NCBI RefSeq assembly: GCF_023509475.1
Contig: NZ_JAKSDZ010000002.1
Span: forward strand, 237,716 to 301,715
Reading direction: 5' to 3'
Source: Aestuariirhabdus haliotis
Lineage (GTDB): Bacteria > Pseudomonadota > Gammaproteobacteria > Pseudomonadales > Aestuariirhabdaceae
Length of the DNA stretch: 64,000 bases
Part shown: positions 45,791-53,733 of the stretch, piece by piece
Layout of the letters: every line of letters starts with the position of its first letter
How positions within the stretch are numbered: the first letter of the stretch is position 1
Made by a program: the position numbers and the translations under genes
The notes under the pieces: generated by a model
What the model was told of the DNA's origin: nothing
Database searches by the model: none
What the model saw: the letters and a program-made list of their open reading frames with translations, nothing else

Positions 45791-46645
45791 TTATTTAGCG
45801 ATATACATTATGCCTGGGCGGCACTGAACCATTTCATAAAGGTGAGATAAACCATTGAGCGCCTCAGAAGCACCAAGAAACAGGTAACCTCCAGGTTTCA
45901 GGCTGGCATGGATGCGGGTCAAAATATCCCGTTTAAAATCAGCGGAGAAGTAGATCAAAACATTACGGCAAAACACAATATCGAACTTACCCAGTGTTAC
46001 GTAACTGTCCTGAAGATTGATGGCACGAAAATCGATTCGCTGCTTGATATTGGGTTTGACCTGCCAGCGCTTGCCCTCCAGGGGAATAAAGTGTTTCTGC
46101 AGGCGGTCATCTGACAATCCTCTGCCTAGCGCCAGGGTGTCATACTCCCCCAGTTTGGCTTCACCTAACACCTTACTGGACAGATCCGTAGCAATTATCT
46201 GCACGCCCCCCCGCAAAAGGCCAAGATTACTCTTTTCAAATTCATCGATAGCAATACTCTGGGAATAGGGCTCCTGACCGGAAGAGCAGGCCGCCGACCA
46301 GATACGCAGCCTCTGGCCAGGGTAGCGCTTGGCCAGATCGGGCAAAATGGTTTTCTTCAAGACCTCAAAAGGATAGCTATCACGAAACCAGAGGGTCTCA
46401 TTGGTCGTCATCGCATCGACAACTTCACCCTTAAGCTTGCCCCGGGGCTGCGCCCCAATGCGCTTGACCAACTCGCTCAGTGTATCGATTTCATTGTTTG
46501 CCAGTATCTTACGAAGCCGGCTTTTCACCAGGTACTCTTTATTTTTACCCAGTACTATGCCGCAAGCTTTTTCAAGGAATTCACTGAAAACCTCAAAATC
46601 CCCCGCTGGGGCAGCTCTGCCCTGAGTTGATCCAAACTCGGCCAA
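45791..46645 (-). CDS. cheR: Chemoreceptor methyltransferase CheR
   Basis: CheR methylates glutamates of chemoreceptors using S-adenosylmethionine. The 284 residues comprise an N-terminal helical domain (about 15-75), MTTNETLWFRD at 79-89, the SAM-binding loop IWSAACSSGQEPYS (115-128) and FDIVFCRNVLIYF. The start is a TTG at 46645 with GAGGAG eight bases upstream; no ATG gives a full-length domain. It lies 32 bp after cheV. Confidence 0.95.
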   Translation of the reverse strand: MAEFGSTQGRAAPAGDFEVFSEFLEKACGIVLGKNKEYLVKSRLRKILANNEIDTLSELVKRIGAQPRGKLKGEVVDAMTTNETLWFRDSYPFEVLKKTILPDLAKRYPGQRLRIWSAACSSGQEPYSQSIAIDEFEKSNLGLLRGGVQIIATDLSSKVLGEAKLGEYDTLALGRGLSDDRLQKHFIPLEGKRWQVKPNIKQRIDFRAINLQDSYVTLGKFDIVFCRNVLIYFSADFKRDILTRIHASLKPGGYLFLGASEALNGLSHLYEMVQCRPGIMYIAK

Positions 46646-46677
46646 CGTATTACTCCTCTAAATCGAATTAATGCGCA

Positions 46678-47607
46678 TTAATGGGTTTCGATTTGAAAAC
46701 GCTTTATAACACTGCCAGCTAGATCGTCCGGATTGAACTTGGCGATAAAGTCATTGGCCCCTACTTTTTCTACCATCGCTTTGTTAAAGACACCACTAAG
46801 GGACGTGTGAAGCACTATGTACAGGCTCGACAAACGGGGATCAGCCCGAACTTCCGTGGTTAGTGTATAACCGTCCATTTCGGGCATTTCAATATCTGAA
46901 ATCATCATCAGCAGGTGCTCGTCAATACTATCACCAGAATCCACCAGACTCTTCAAATAGTCGAGTGCTTCACGGCCATCATTTTTGAGAACAACCTCAA
47001 CACCGATATTTTCAAGGCAACGCTGAACCTGCTTACGAGCAACAGCCGAATCATCGGCTACCAATACTTTCTGCGCCACCGCATGCGTTGTCACTTCATC
47101 CGTAATAAGGCCATCGCTGACCTCCTCACTTTGAGGTGCAACTTCGGCCAGGATTTTTTCGACGTCGATGATCTCTACCAACTGATCATCAACCTTGGTC
47201 ACGGCGGTCAGGTAATGGTCCTTACCGGTCCCCTTTGGCGGTGGATGAATCTCTTCCCAATTCATATTGACGATGCGGTCTACCATCTGCACCAGAAAGC
47301 CCTGCACCTTCATGTTGTACTCAGTGATAATGACAAAGGCATTAGTCACATCATCCAGAGGACCTCTGCCAGTGGCCATATTCATATCAAGGATAGGTAT
47401 TGTCCCCCCTCGAATATTGGCGACCCCTCTTACTACAGGGCTGCTTTTCGGCATCATGGTAAGCGTCGGACATTGCAATACTTCCTTCACTTTGAATACG
47501 TTGATGCCATACAACTGCTTGCCTTTGAGGCGAAACAGCAGCAACTCAAGTCGATTTTCCCCAACCAGCTGAGTCCGCTGGTTAACACTATCTAACACAC
47601 CCGCCAT
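46678..47607 (-). CDS. cheV: Chemotaxis coupling protein CheV (CheW-receiver hybrid)
   Basis: CheV links receptors to CheA like CheW and carries a phosphorylatable receiver. The 309 residues comprise a CheW-like domain (about 15-160, LELLLFRLKGKQLYGINVFKV, and ANIRGGTIPILDMN) and a receiver (about 178-305) with ISDIEMPEMDGYTL. A sigma-28-type promoter lies about 160 bp upstream, on the opposite strand to flgA. cheVR form the operon. Confidence 0.95.
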   Translation of the reverse strand: MAGVLDSVNQRTQLVGENRLELLLFRLKGKQLYGINVFKVKEVLQCPTLTMMPKSSPVVRGVANIRGGTIPILDMNMATGRGPLDDVTNAFVIITEYNMKVQGFLVQMVDRIVNMNWEEIHPPPKGTGKDHYLTAVTKVDDQLVEIIDVEKILAEVAPQSEEVSDGLITDEVTTHAVAQKVLVADDSAVARKQVQRCLENIGVEVVLKNDGREALDYLKSLVDSGDSIDEHLLMMISDIEMPEMDGYTLTTEVRADPRLSSLYIVLHTSLSGVFNKAMVEKVGANDFIAKFNPDDLAGSVIKRFQIETH

Positions 47608-47767
47608 GGATCATCTCCATTGGATTGACTGCAACGTCGGCACACCAAACCCCGTACCGAACCCAAAAACTCTTATACAGTGTTAATAGACTATAGCTGC
47701 TCGCCAAGCCAGTTAACAAGCCAAGTCACCAGCGAACTCCGAAGAGTTGATAAAGACACTTACAATA

Positions 47768-47794
47768 ACATCGGCATATATATTGCTGACTTTA
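47768..47794 (-). promoter_or_regulatory. Sigma-28-type promoter of cheVR
   Basis: Minus-strand TAAAG, exactly 14-base spacer, GCCGATGT: six of eight -10 positions match in order and the -35 is perfect. It would give a leader of about 155 bases before cheV. It overlaps the plus-strand sigma-54-like site of flgA. Confidence 0.62.
47772..47786 (+). promoter_or_regulatory. Candidate sigma-54 promoter of flgA
   Basis: Plus-strand CGGCATATATATTGC has GG-N10-GC spacing, GGCA and TTGC. It is about 75 bp from the proposed flgA ATG. It lies inside the cheV sigma-28 site on the other strand. Confidence 0.55.
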
Positions 47795-47860
47795 ATCAAA
47801 TACTGAAGAAGCGCCAGAAATTCGACGCCTCAACCGATGGTTCTATTGATTGGTCATCCT

Positions 47861-48571
47861 ATGACATTTGTTCGTCTGTTAAACATATTAGCTGCCAGCC
47901 TGTTGCTATTCAGCGCTGTCGCCATGGCCCAGTCCTCTCAAGCGGACATCAAGGCAATGGTGGAGACCTATTTGCAGGGCAAGGCACAACAACAGCAAGT
48001 ATCCCCTTCAACGCGTATAGAAGTAGAAGCCAACCCACTCGATCCCCGACTGAATTTACCCACCTGCTCAGTTCCTCTAAAGTTGATCGAAAATGAGCGC
48101 CATCATCGCCCTGGGCGACAAACAGTGCGTATTGAATGCGCCGGCTCACATCCATGGGGGATCTATGTAACCGCCAACATTCGAATCTTTCGACCGGTGG
48201 TTATCGCCAATCAACTGATCAACAAGAAGGCACCGATAACAAACGATGTGCTTCGCCTCGAAGAGCGAAACATCGCAGAACTGCGAGGCGGATATTACAC
48301 GAATTTCAATGCCTTAACCCACACTGTGGCAAAACGCATGATTCGCCCCGGACAAGCACTGGCTCCGACACATGTCAAAGCAAGGGAAGTCGTGCAAAAA
48401 GGCGACTTTGTAACCATTACTGCCAAGGGCCAGCAACTATCCGTTAAAATGAGTGGCACGGCCCTTTCAGACGGAAAAATCAATCAGCAGATACGTGTAC
48501 GTAACAACCGGTCAGAGAGAATCATCAAAGCCACTGTTACCGGCCCCAAGCAGGTTGAAGTCCAAATGTGA
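47861..48571 (+). CDS. flgA: Flagellar P-ring assembly chaperone FlgA
   Basis: Periplasmic chaperone for FlgI polymerisation. From the ATG at 47861 the precursor has 236 residues with a signal peptide (FVRLLNILAASLLLFSAVAMA) and a C-terminal SAF-type domain (ITNDVLRLEERNIAEL, MIRPGQALAPTHVKA, VRNNRSERIIKATVTGP). An in-frame ATG at 47837 would add eight residues before the signal. It diverges from cheV. Confidence 0.94.
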   Translation: MTFVRLLNILAASLLLFSAVAMAQSSQADIKAMVETYLQGKAQQQQVSPSTRIEVEANPLDPRLNLPTCSVPLKLIENERHHRPGRQTVRIECAGSHPWGIYVTANIRIFRPVVIANQLINKKAPITNDVLRLEERNIAELRGGYYTNFNALTHTVAKRMIRPGQALAPTHVKAREVVQKGDFVTITAKGQQLSVKMSGTALSDGKINQQIRVRNNRSERIIKATVTGPKQVEVQM

Positions 48572-48713
48572 ACGCCACACAACAACCAACTAACCCATTG
48601 ATTATTAAAGGTATATTTTAATATACGGACAGTAATTCGGTATGAACTTATCAAGCCACAGTGCCAAACACACCGAGACAGTAAGCGAATGACAAAAAAA
48701 GCAAAAAAAATGC

Positions 48714-48740
48714 TAAAGTTCCTTTATCTGCCGCCGCTAA
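48714..48740 (+). promoter_or_regulatory. Sigma-28 promoter of flgMN(-flgZ)
   Basis: TAAAGTTC, 11-base spacer and GCCGCTAA: the FliA consensus with one mismatch in -10. The -10 ends 39 bp before the flgM ATG. FlgM synthesis would therefore be under the sigma factor it inhibits. Confidence 0.8.
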
Positions 48741-48779
48741 CAAGTTTGACGGTAAATACTAGGTTCAGAGGGCGCCATC

Positions 48780-49109
48780 ATGGCCATCAACGTTAACAAC
48801 AATCTGTTAAATCCCGCAGGCACTCGCAGCAGCGAATCCAATGAGCGCCGAGGCGATGCTGTAGCACCCCCAAAAGCAGATCAAGCCCAGACATCCCAAG
48901 CCTCAACAACCAGGACAGATTCGGTTAACCTGAGCGCTGAAGGCAAAAGCTTGCGCCAAATCGAAGAAAAGCTGGCCAGCCAGCCCGATATCGATCAGGA
49001 CAAGGTTGCCAGAGTTAAGCAGGCCATCGCGGATGGCTCCTATCAAGTGGATGCTCGTAAACTTGCTGAAAATCTCTACAGTCTGGAGACACAGCTAAAT
49101 AAACCCTAA
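48780..49109 (+). CDS. flgM: Anti-sigma-28 factor FlgM
   Basis: FlgM sequesters FliA until it is exported through the completed hook. The 109 residues have a disordered N-terminus and the conserved C-terminal sigma-binding part: DSVNLSAEGKSLRQIEEKL, then VARVKQAIADGSYQVDARKLAENL. It is followed 10 bp later by flgN. Confidence 0.94.
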   Translation: MAINVNNNLLNPAGTRSSESNERRGDAVAPPKADQAQTSQASTTRTDSVNLSAEGKSLRQIEEKLASQPDIDQDKVARVKQAIADGSYQVDARKLAENLYSLETQLNKP

Positions 49110-49119
49110 CGGAGATGCC

Positions 49120-49599
49120 ATGCCAGCGCACGCCATCCTGAAGCTATCCCGTCAAGATATAGAAACCGTCACCAACCTAAAAGAAACTCTCCAGCAAGAG
49201 CGCCTGGCTTTGGAAAACAGTGATGCCGAATCACTGGAAGCCCTGCTGAGCGACAAAACCTCCCAGCTGAACCAGATCAATGACAATGCCCGTCGTCGCA
49301 GCGAATTACTCGCCGCTCTAGGCTTCCCAAACGACCGCGATGGAATGCAAAGCTTTATTGCCACCCTCCCGCAGGAAGAACGAACCGAACTATCTGCCCT
49401 ATGGGACAATCTGGAAACTACTCTGGAAGAGTGCAAAGAGCACAACCTTATCAATGCCCGGGTATTGCAACATACTCGAGGCGTAGTTGATCGACTCCTG
49501 ACCATCTATAGAGGTTCTGCAGCAAAATCTGTTAGCCTGTATGGAGAAGACGGGACCCAGACCCGTGATAACGAACACCGAAGCATCACTAAAGCCTGA
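49120..49599 (+). CDS. flgN: Flagellar chaperone FlgN
   Basis: FlgN is the export chaperone of FlgK and FlgL. The 159-residue protein is helical, with long charged segments (ETLQQERLALENSDAESLEALL) and the NARVLQHTRGVVDRLLTIYRG segment near the C-terminus. The ATG follows GGAG. It sits between flgM and the PilZ gene. Confidence 0.9.
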   Translation: MPAHAILKLSRQDIETVTNLKETLQQERLALENSDAESLEALLSDKTSQLNQINDNARRRSELLAALGFPNDRDGMQSFIATLPQEERTELSALWDNLETTLEECKEHNLINARVLQHTRGVVDRLLTIYRGSAAKSVSLYGEDGTQTRDNEHRSITKA

Positions 49600-49650
49600 A
49601 TACTATTGTTAAGTAACGACGGGGAAGTCGTATAAGGGTTGCACATCAAT

Positions 49651-50376
49651 ATGGATTCCAAAGACAACTTTCGCCGGCTTACTACACCTCGCGAGATTGC
49701 CCATTATTTAAAAATCTCCAAGGACCAAAAAGAGCCGGTAACGATTTACTTTCCTGAACGAAAAGAGGGCTTTCGTTCTTTTTTTGTTGGTGTAGATACG
49801 GAACATCTGGAAATCGAACTCGATTCCATGGTGCCGACTCTCGGCGATCGCTTTATTCGAGCCAATGAAACATTTGACGTTATAGGCAGCGTGTCCGGTG
49901 TACAACTGAGATTTAACAACAACACTCTGGACAAGCTGAATGAAGATGCCGATGGTAATCCAGGCTATTGCATCCCCTTTCCCAATGAAATGCGTTACAT
50001 GCAACGCAGAGATGCCTTTCGCGCACAGATACAACATTCCATTCGAATCAAGACCGTGCTAATTCATGAGGAGTTTCCTCATAAGATCAGCGGTTTCTTA
50101 TCTGACCTGTCCGCTACCGGCTGCCGAGTTGTTTTAAGGCAGGCCGAGCTACAGGAGATGCAAGTCGCCAGCGGAATCAGTTTTAACTCCCTTCGCTTTC
50201 AAATTCCAGGCGGTATAGAGATCGATACCATTGCGACAGTACGTAATGTGCTCATCCACGAAGAGATTGAAGAAGTACAAATTGGACTCGAATTTACCGA
50301 CCTTTCTGGCATCAATGAGCGACACATAGACCGTTTTGTAAATCAGTTGCAGCGCGACGCACGTCGCGACCGATAA
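49651..50376 (+). CDS. flgZ: PilZ-domain c-di-GMP flagellar brake protein (FlgZ/YcgR type)
   Basis: YcgR-type protein of 241 residues that is expected to bind c-di-GMP and slow motility. The N-terminal YcgR domain (about 15-110) is followed by a PilZ domain with both c-di-GMP motifs: RRDAFR at 119-124 and DLSATG at 152-157. It is 51 bp after flgN, the position of flgZ in Pseudomonas. The ATG at 49651 is preferred over an upstream TTG. Name by family and context; binding is inferred from intact motifs. Confidence 0.9.
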   Translation: MDSKDNFRRLTTPREIAHYLKISKDQKEPVTIYFPERKEGFRSFFVGVDTEHLEIELDSMVPTLGDRFIRANETFDVIGSVSGVQLRFNNNTLDKLNEDADGNPGYCIPFPNEMRYMQRRDAFRAQIQHSIRIKTVLIHEEFPHKISGFLSDLSATGCRVVLRQAELQEMQVASGISFNSLRFQIPGGIEIDTIATVRNVLIHEEIEEVQIGLEFTDLSGINERHIDRFVNQLQRDARRDR

Positions 50377-50399
50377 CCGACTTCCCGCTCCAACATCGC

Positions 50400-50999
50400 T
50401 TAATCGGACTGCCAGCGTTTAACATCCTCCGGATGATCAACATCCCAGAGTGTCTCCAACTCTTTCCAAGCGACGCCTTGCTGCTGTAATTGTTGTCGAC
50501 TCTGTTGCAGCACTGCCTCTGTTCCCCAGTCAATATTTTCGAAAATAGCCGGAACATTCTCACTCGCTCCCACCAACACATAGCCTCCGTCTTCAGCTGG
50601 TCCAAAGACTATTGGGGCACCCTCTTCCAAGGCCGCAAACGCAGCACTGATGTACTCGGGATTGATGACCGGACAATCGCTGCCGGTAATCACTACCTTG
50701 TCATACCGCTGCAAGTTAAACTCGATCGCCTGTTGCATGCGCCGACCAAGATCACCTTGTGTTTGCAAGTGTTTGGACCAGACATCAAACCCAGGATCAG
50801 AAAATGCCGAATGCTGGAGATCAAAGCCCGCCCACAGCTGCTTCTGGACATTCTGACAACGGTTGAAAACCGACGCAGTATGCTGCAATAAAGCCTCATG
50901 TACTCGGGTTGCAGTTTCAGCCCCCAACTGAGGGATCAATCGCGTTTTCACTTTGCCGGCCACCGGAGGTTTGGCAAAAAGTAACAAGGCATCCGTCAT
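50400..50999 (-). CDS. TIGR04282-family glycosyltransferase-like protein (DUF2064)
   Basis: Protein of 199 residues with the nucleotidyl/glycosyltransferase-A pattern: LLLFAKPPVAGKVKTRLIPQLG at the N-terminus in outline, VVITGSDCPVINPEYI and GPAEDGGYVLVG. These match the 'transferase 1, rSAM/selenodomain-associated' family. It is paired with a TIGR04283-type glycosyltransferase 15 bp upstream. No arsM, radical SAM or selenodomain gene is in the window, so the substrate is unknown. The ATG at 50999 is used; a GTG two codons upstream is open. Confidence 0.85.
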   Translation of the reverse strand: MTDALLLFAKPPVAGKVKTRLIPQLGAETATRVHEALLQHTASVFNRCQNVQKQLWAGFDLQHSAFSDPGFDVWSKHLQTQGDLGRRMQQAIEFNLQRYDKVVITGSDCPVINPEYISAAFAALEEGAPIVFGPAEDGGYVLVGASENVPAIFENIDWGTEAVLQQSRQQLQQQGVAWKELETLWDVDHPEDVKRWQSD

Positions 51000-51014
51000 C
51001 TTCACTTGTATCCT

Positions 51015-51692
51015 TTAATTCTGTTTACGATATTGACGCGCCAGAGACTGGGTAGAGACACCCAAAAAATAAAGGAGCCTCAACTTCCACATTAAGAAGA
51101 TGGTTCTGAACACCCCCGCCGATTGCCAGCGTCGGCTGGAGGTTTCCAACGGTGTATCAATACAGACCGGCGGACTGTGCACTTTCAGTCGCTTACAGAG
51201 CTCAACATCCTCCATTAACGGAATATTGGCAAAGCCGCCCATCGCCAGAAACAGACTGCGACGGACAAATATCGCCTGATCACCCGTCGCTATCCCTGTC
51301 AGTCGGGAACGATGATTCATAAACCAGGCAATAATAGGAAACATCCAGTGTTGACCACTAAGCCGGACATCGAACCGTCCCCAGCTTCCTTCATGGGAAG
51401 CTGCCTGGAGCAAAGCTTCGGCATCAGAGGGTAACCGGGTATCGGCATGCAGAAACAGCAAGACATCTCCCTCGGCCAGATTGGCACCCGCCATCATTTG
51501 TCTGGCCCTACCCGGTTCACTTATGATCGCCTTATCAACCCAGGGTGTTGCCAGCGCTAAAGTCCCATCCTCGCTACCTCCGTCGACCAGAATCAGCTCA
51601 TGACCTGCCGCGCGAAAATCCTGCAACGGGCGCAGATGAGTTTCTATCGAGGCAGCTTCATTAAGAACAGGGATGATTATAGAGAGGCGCAT
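51015..51692 (-). CDS. TIGR04283-family glycosyltransferase (GT2)
   Basis: Family-2 glycosyltransferase of 225 residues beginning MRLSIIIPVLNEAASI, with ELILVDGGSEDGTLAL, the metal-binding DXD-like LFLHADTRLP and the acceptor-side GDQAIFVRRSLFLAMGGF followed by MEDVELCKRLK. This is the pattern of 'transferase 2, rSAM/selenodomain-associated' proteins. It is co-oriented with the TIGR04282 gene. Start at 51692; an ATG ten codons upstream is open but unconserved. Confidence 0.87.
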   Translation of the reverse strand: MRLSIIIPVLNEAASIETHLRPLQDFRAAGHELILVDGGSEDGTLALATPWVDKAIISEPGRARQMMAGANLAEGDVLLFLHADTRLPSDAEALLQAASHEGSWGRFDVRLSGQHWMFPIIAWFMNHRSRLTGIATGDQAIFVRRSLFLAMGGFANIPLMEDVELCKRLKVHSPPVCIDTPLETSSRRWQSAGVFRTIFLMWKLRLLYFLGVSTQSLARQYRKQN

Positions 51693-51747
51693 CAGAGTGT
51701 TCCGAGAACTCCTGGATGACATAATATTGGCTAGCAGAAGGAGTAGA

Positions 51748-51823
51748 TGGCGCTCCCACAGGGACTCGAACCCCGATCGATCGCTTAGGAGGCGACTGTT
51801 CTATCCGGTTGAACTATAGGAGC
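51748..51823 (-). tRNA. tRNA-Arg (anticodon CCU)
   Basis: A complete 76-nt cloverleaf on the minus strand: acceptor GCTCCTA pairing with TGGGAGC (one G-U), D stem GTTC/GAAC, anticodon stem GTCGC/GCGAT with loop CTCCTAA (anticodon CCT), T loop TTCGAGT and encoded CCA. It decodes AGG. It marks the border between the glycosyltransferase pair and the plus-strand exporter gene. I saw no duplicated tRNA 3' end nearby. Confidence 0.95.
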
Positions 51824-51935
51824 GAAGTTGGCAATCTTACAGAATCAACGCGCATTTGCAATGCTGCCTGACCCACCTTAACTGGCGATCGATAAAGTTG
51901 CCGCCCAAACCGTTTTGCGGTAACGAGAGACTGTA

Positions 51936-52826
51936 ATGGATTCACAGCAACGCTTGCGCCTGATCGCCTACAGCGGATTGATCATAGCCGCCCTGTCATG
52001 GGCCGGTAACGCGTTGGTAGGAAAATACACAGCGGGATCGATTCCTCCAATGGCGTTATCAATGGGTCGTTGGAGCCTGGCTCTATTAATACTCTTACCC
52101 ATTGCAGGCTTGCAACTGTGGCGTTATCGCGATGTGGTGAAAACCCACTATTGGAAGATCCAAATCCTGGCGATATTGAGTATCACCTGTTACAACAGTT
52201 TCCTCTACCTGGCAGTGCAAAGCACTACGGCTATTAACATCACCCTGATCACTACCGCCATGCCGATTGCGGCAATTATCTTTGCTTTTTGGTTACTCGG
52301 AGAGCGGCCTCGTCTTTTACAGCTGGCTGGGGTGAGCTTATCTCTTATTGGTCTGTTTATTTTGATCAGTGAGGCCAGCTGGCAAAGAATCGCCCAACTG
52401 GAGTTTCATCAAGGTGATTTGATAATGAGCATTGCCACGGTTTGTTGGGCGCTGTACTCAATATTGCTGAAGAAATTCTCGCCCCCTATTCCGCCAGCCC
52501 CCCTCTTATTGATCTTAATCGTGCTGGGTGCTCCGGTGATCTTTCCCTTTTACTATTGGGAATCCTTATCCACCAGCTACTCAGCTTCTCTGGATGATCT
52601 TTGGGTGTTTGTATTTGTTGCCCTGCTGCCCTCGATCATTGCCTATTTATGCTGGAATAATGGGGTTAAGGTTCTGGGCTCAACGGTGCCAACCCTGTTC
52701 AGCTACCTGATTCCCATTTTTACCATTTTACTGGCCATCCCTTTACTAGGCGAAAAACTTTTCGCCTATCATGCCATTGGAGGAATCTTAACCTTTGCCG
52801 GCCTCTATTTATCCACACGTTCCTGA
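51936..52826 (+). CDS. EamA/DMT-family transporter
   Basis: Integral membrane protein of 296 residues with about ten hydrophobic helices arranged as two EamA repeats (about 10-145 and 160-290). The N-terminal ALSWAGNALVGK and LITTAMPIAAIIFAFWLLGERP are typical of drug/metabolite exporters. The substrate is unknown. Its 3' end overlaps the convergent M23 peptidase gene by 22 bp. Confidence 0.9.
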   Translation: MDSQQRLRLIAYSGLIIAALSWAGNALVGKYTAGSIPPMALSMGRWSLALLILLPIAGLQLWRYRDVVKTHYWKIQILAILSITCYNSFLYLAVQSTTAINITLITTAMPIAAIIFAFWLLGERPRLLQLAGVSLSLIGLFILISEASWQRIAQLEFHQGDLIMSIATVCWALYSILLKKFSPPIPPAPLLLILIVLGAPVIFPFYYWESLSTSYSASLDDLWVFVFVALLPSIIAYLCWNNGVKVLGSTVPTLFSYLIPIFTILLAIPLLGEKLFAYHAIGGILTFAGLYLSTRS

Positions 52827-53647
52827 GCCAGTACTTCGCTCATCGGAGGAACTAACAGAGTGGGATCGATCCTTTGCTCGAACCAGTTCATACGCCAGTC
52901 CAGATGAGCGCCAGTAACGCGCCCAGTCGCCCCGACTTCTGCCACGGGTTGGCCCTGACGAACAGTTTCACCGGCCTTGACCAACAGCTTGCTCAAATGC
53001 AAAAAACTCGATGATACGCCATGGCCATGGTCCATAATCAATGTGCCCCCGGAAAAAAACAGATCGAGCTCCGCAAAGGTGATGACCGCATCTGCAGGGG
53101 CTACGACAACAGTACCGGTCGGCGCTGCCACATCGACACCGTAATGAGGTCGACGTGGTTCCCCGTTATAAACACGCTGACTGCCATAAACCCCGGTTAT
53201 TGGGCCCGTTAATGGCCAGATAAAAGTCTGGGTAAAAAACAGCTGAGGAAGGTCTTGTTTGCGAGCCTTTTTTACTCGCGCATTTTCTGCACGGATACGA
53301 ATCAGATCATCCTGGTTAGGCTGCATGATTCGCCGGGCAATCCCATCGATGCGTTGAATACGATAATCGCGACTCTGCAATGACAAATCATAATTCTGGG
53401 TTGTGCCATCAGGAGAGGTTATTTGAAAGCGTTGCTGCAACTTGGCATCCCGGTCGAAACCGATGGCAAAGGTACCGTCCTCAGCAACCTGCACTCGACG
53501 TTTACCAAGCCAGACCTGATGATCGGGATCCGTTTTACCAATATACAGACTGCCCTGAGTTAGGGGTTGTGCCTGGTCAGCAAATGCCAAACCCGCCATC
53601 ATAATTAGCACAAAAAGCAGGCAACTGTTCCACCGCATTATGTTCAT
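52805..53647 (-). CDS. Periplasmic M23-family metallopeptidase
   Basis: A 280-residue precursor with a signal peptide (CLLFVLIMMAGLAFA), an N-terminal beta-rich region (about 25-100) and a LytM/M23 domain (about 140-265). The zinc and catalytic residues are all present: His168 and Asp172 in HYGVDVAAPTG, His217 in SFLHLS and His248 in GAHLDWRM. A role in peptidoglycan cleavage is expected; target unknown. It converges on the EamA gene. Confidence 0.92.
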   Translation of the reverse strand: MNIMRWNSCLLFVLIMMAGLAFADQAQPLTQGSLYIGKTDPDHQVWLGKRRVQVAEDGTFAIGFDRDAKLQQRFQITSPDGTTQNYDLSLQSRDYRIQRIDGIARRIMQPNQDDLIRIRAENARVKKARKQDLPQLFFTQTFIWPLTGPITGVYGSQRVYNGEPRRPHYGVDVAAPTGTVVVAPADAVITFAELDLFFSGGTLIMDHGHGVSSSFLHLSKLLVKAGETVRQGQPVAEVGATGRVTGAHLDWRMNWFEQRIDPTLLVPPMSEVLAQERVDK

Positions 53648-53733
53648 AGGAATTCCTTCAAAAACTCTGAGCGCGCATCATTTCTACACTATATTCAAGC
53701 AATCAGCAAAATCACTGTGCCCGGTTTAATTAC

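Noticed and set aside
51748..51823. tRNA-Arg as an integration site of a genomic island
   Set aside because: No integrase gene or repeated tRNA 3' end is seen in the flanking sequence.
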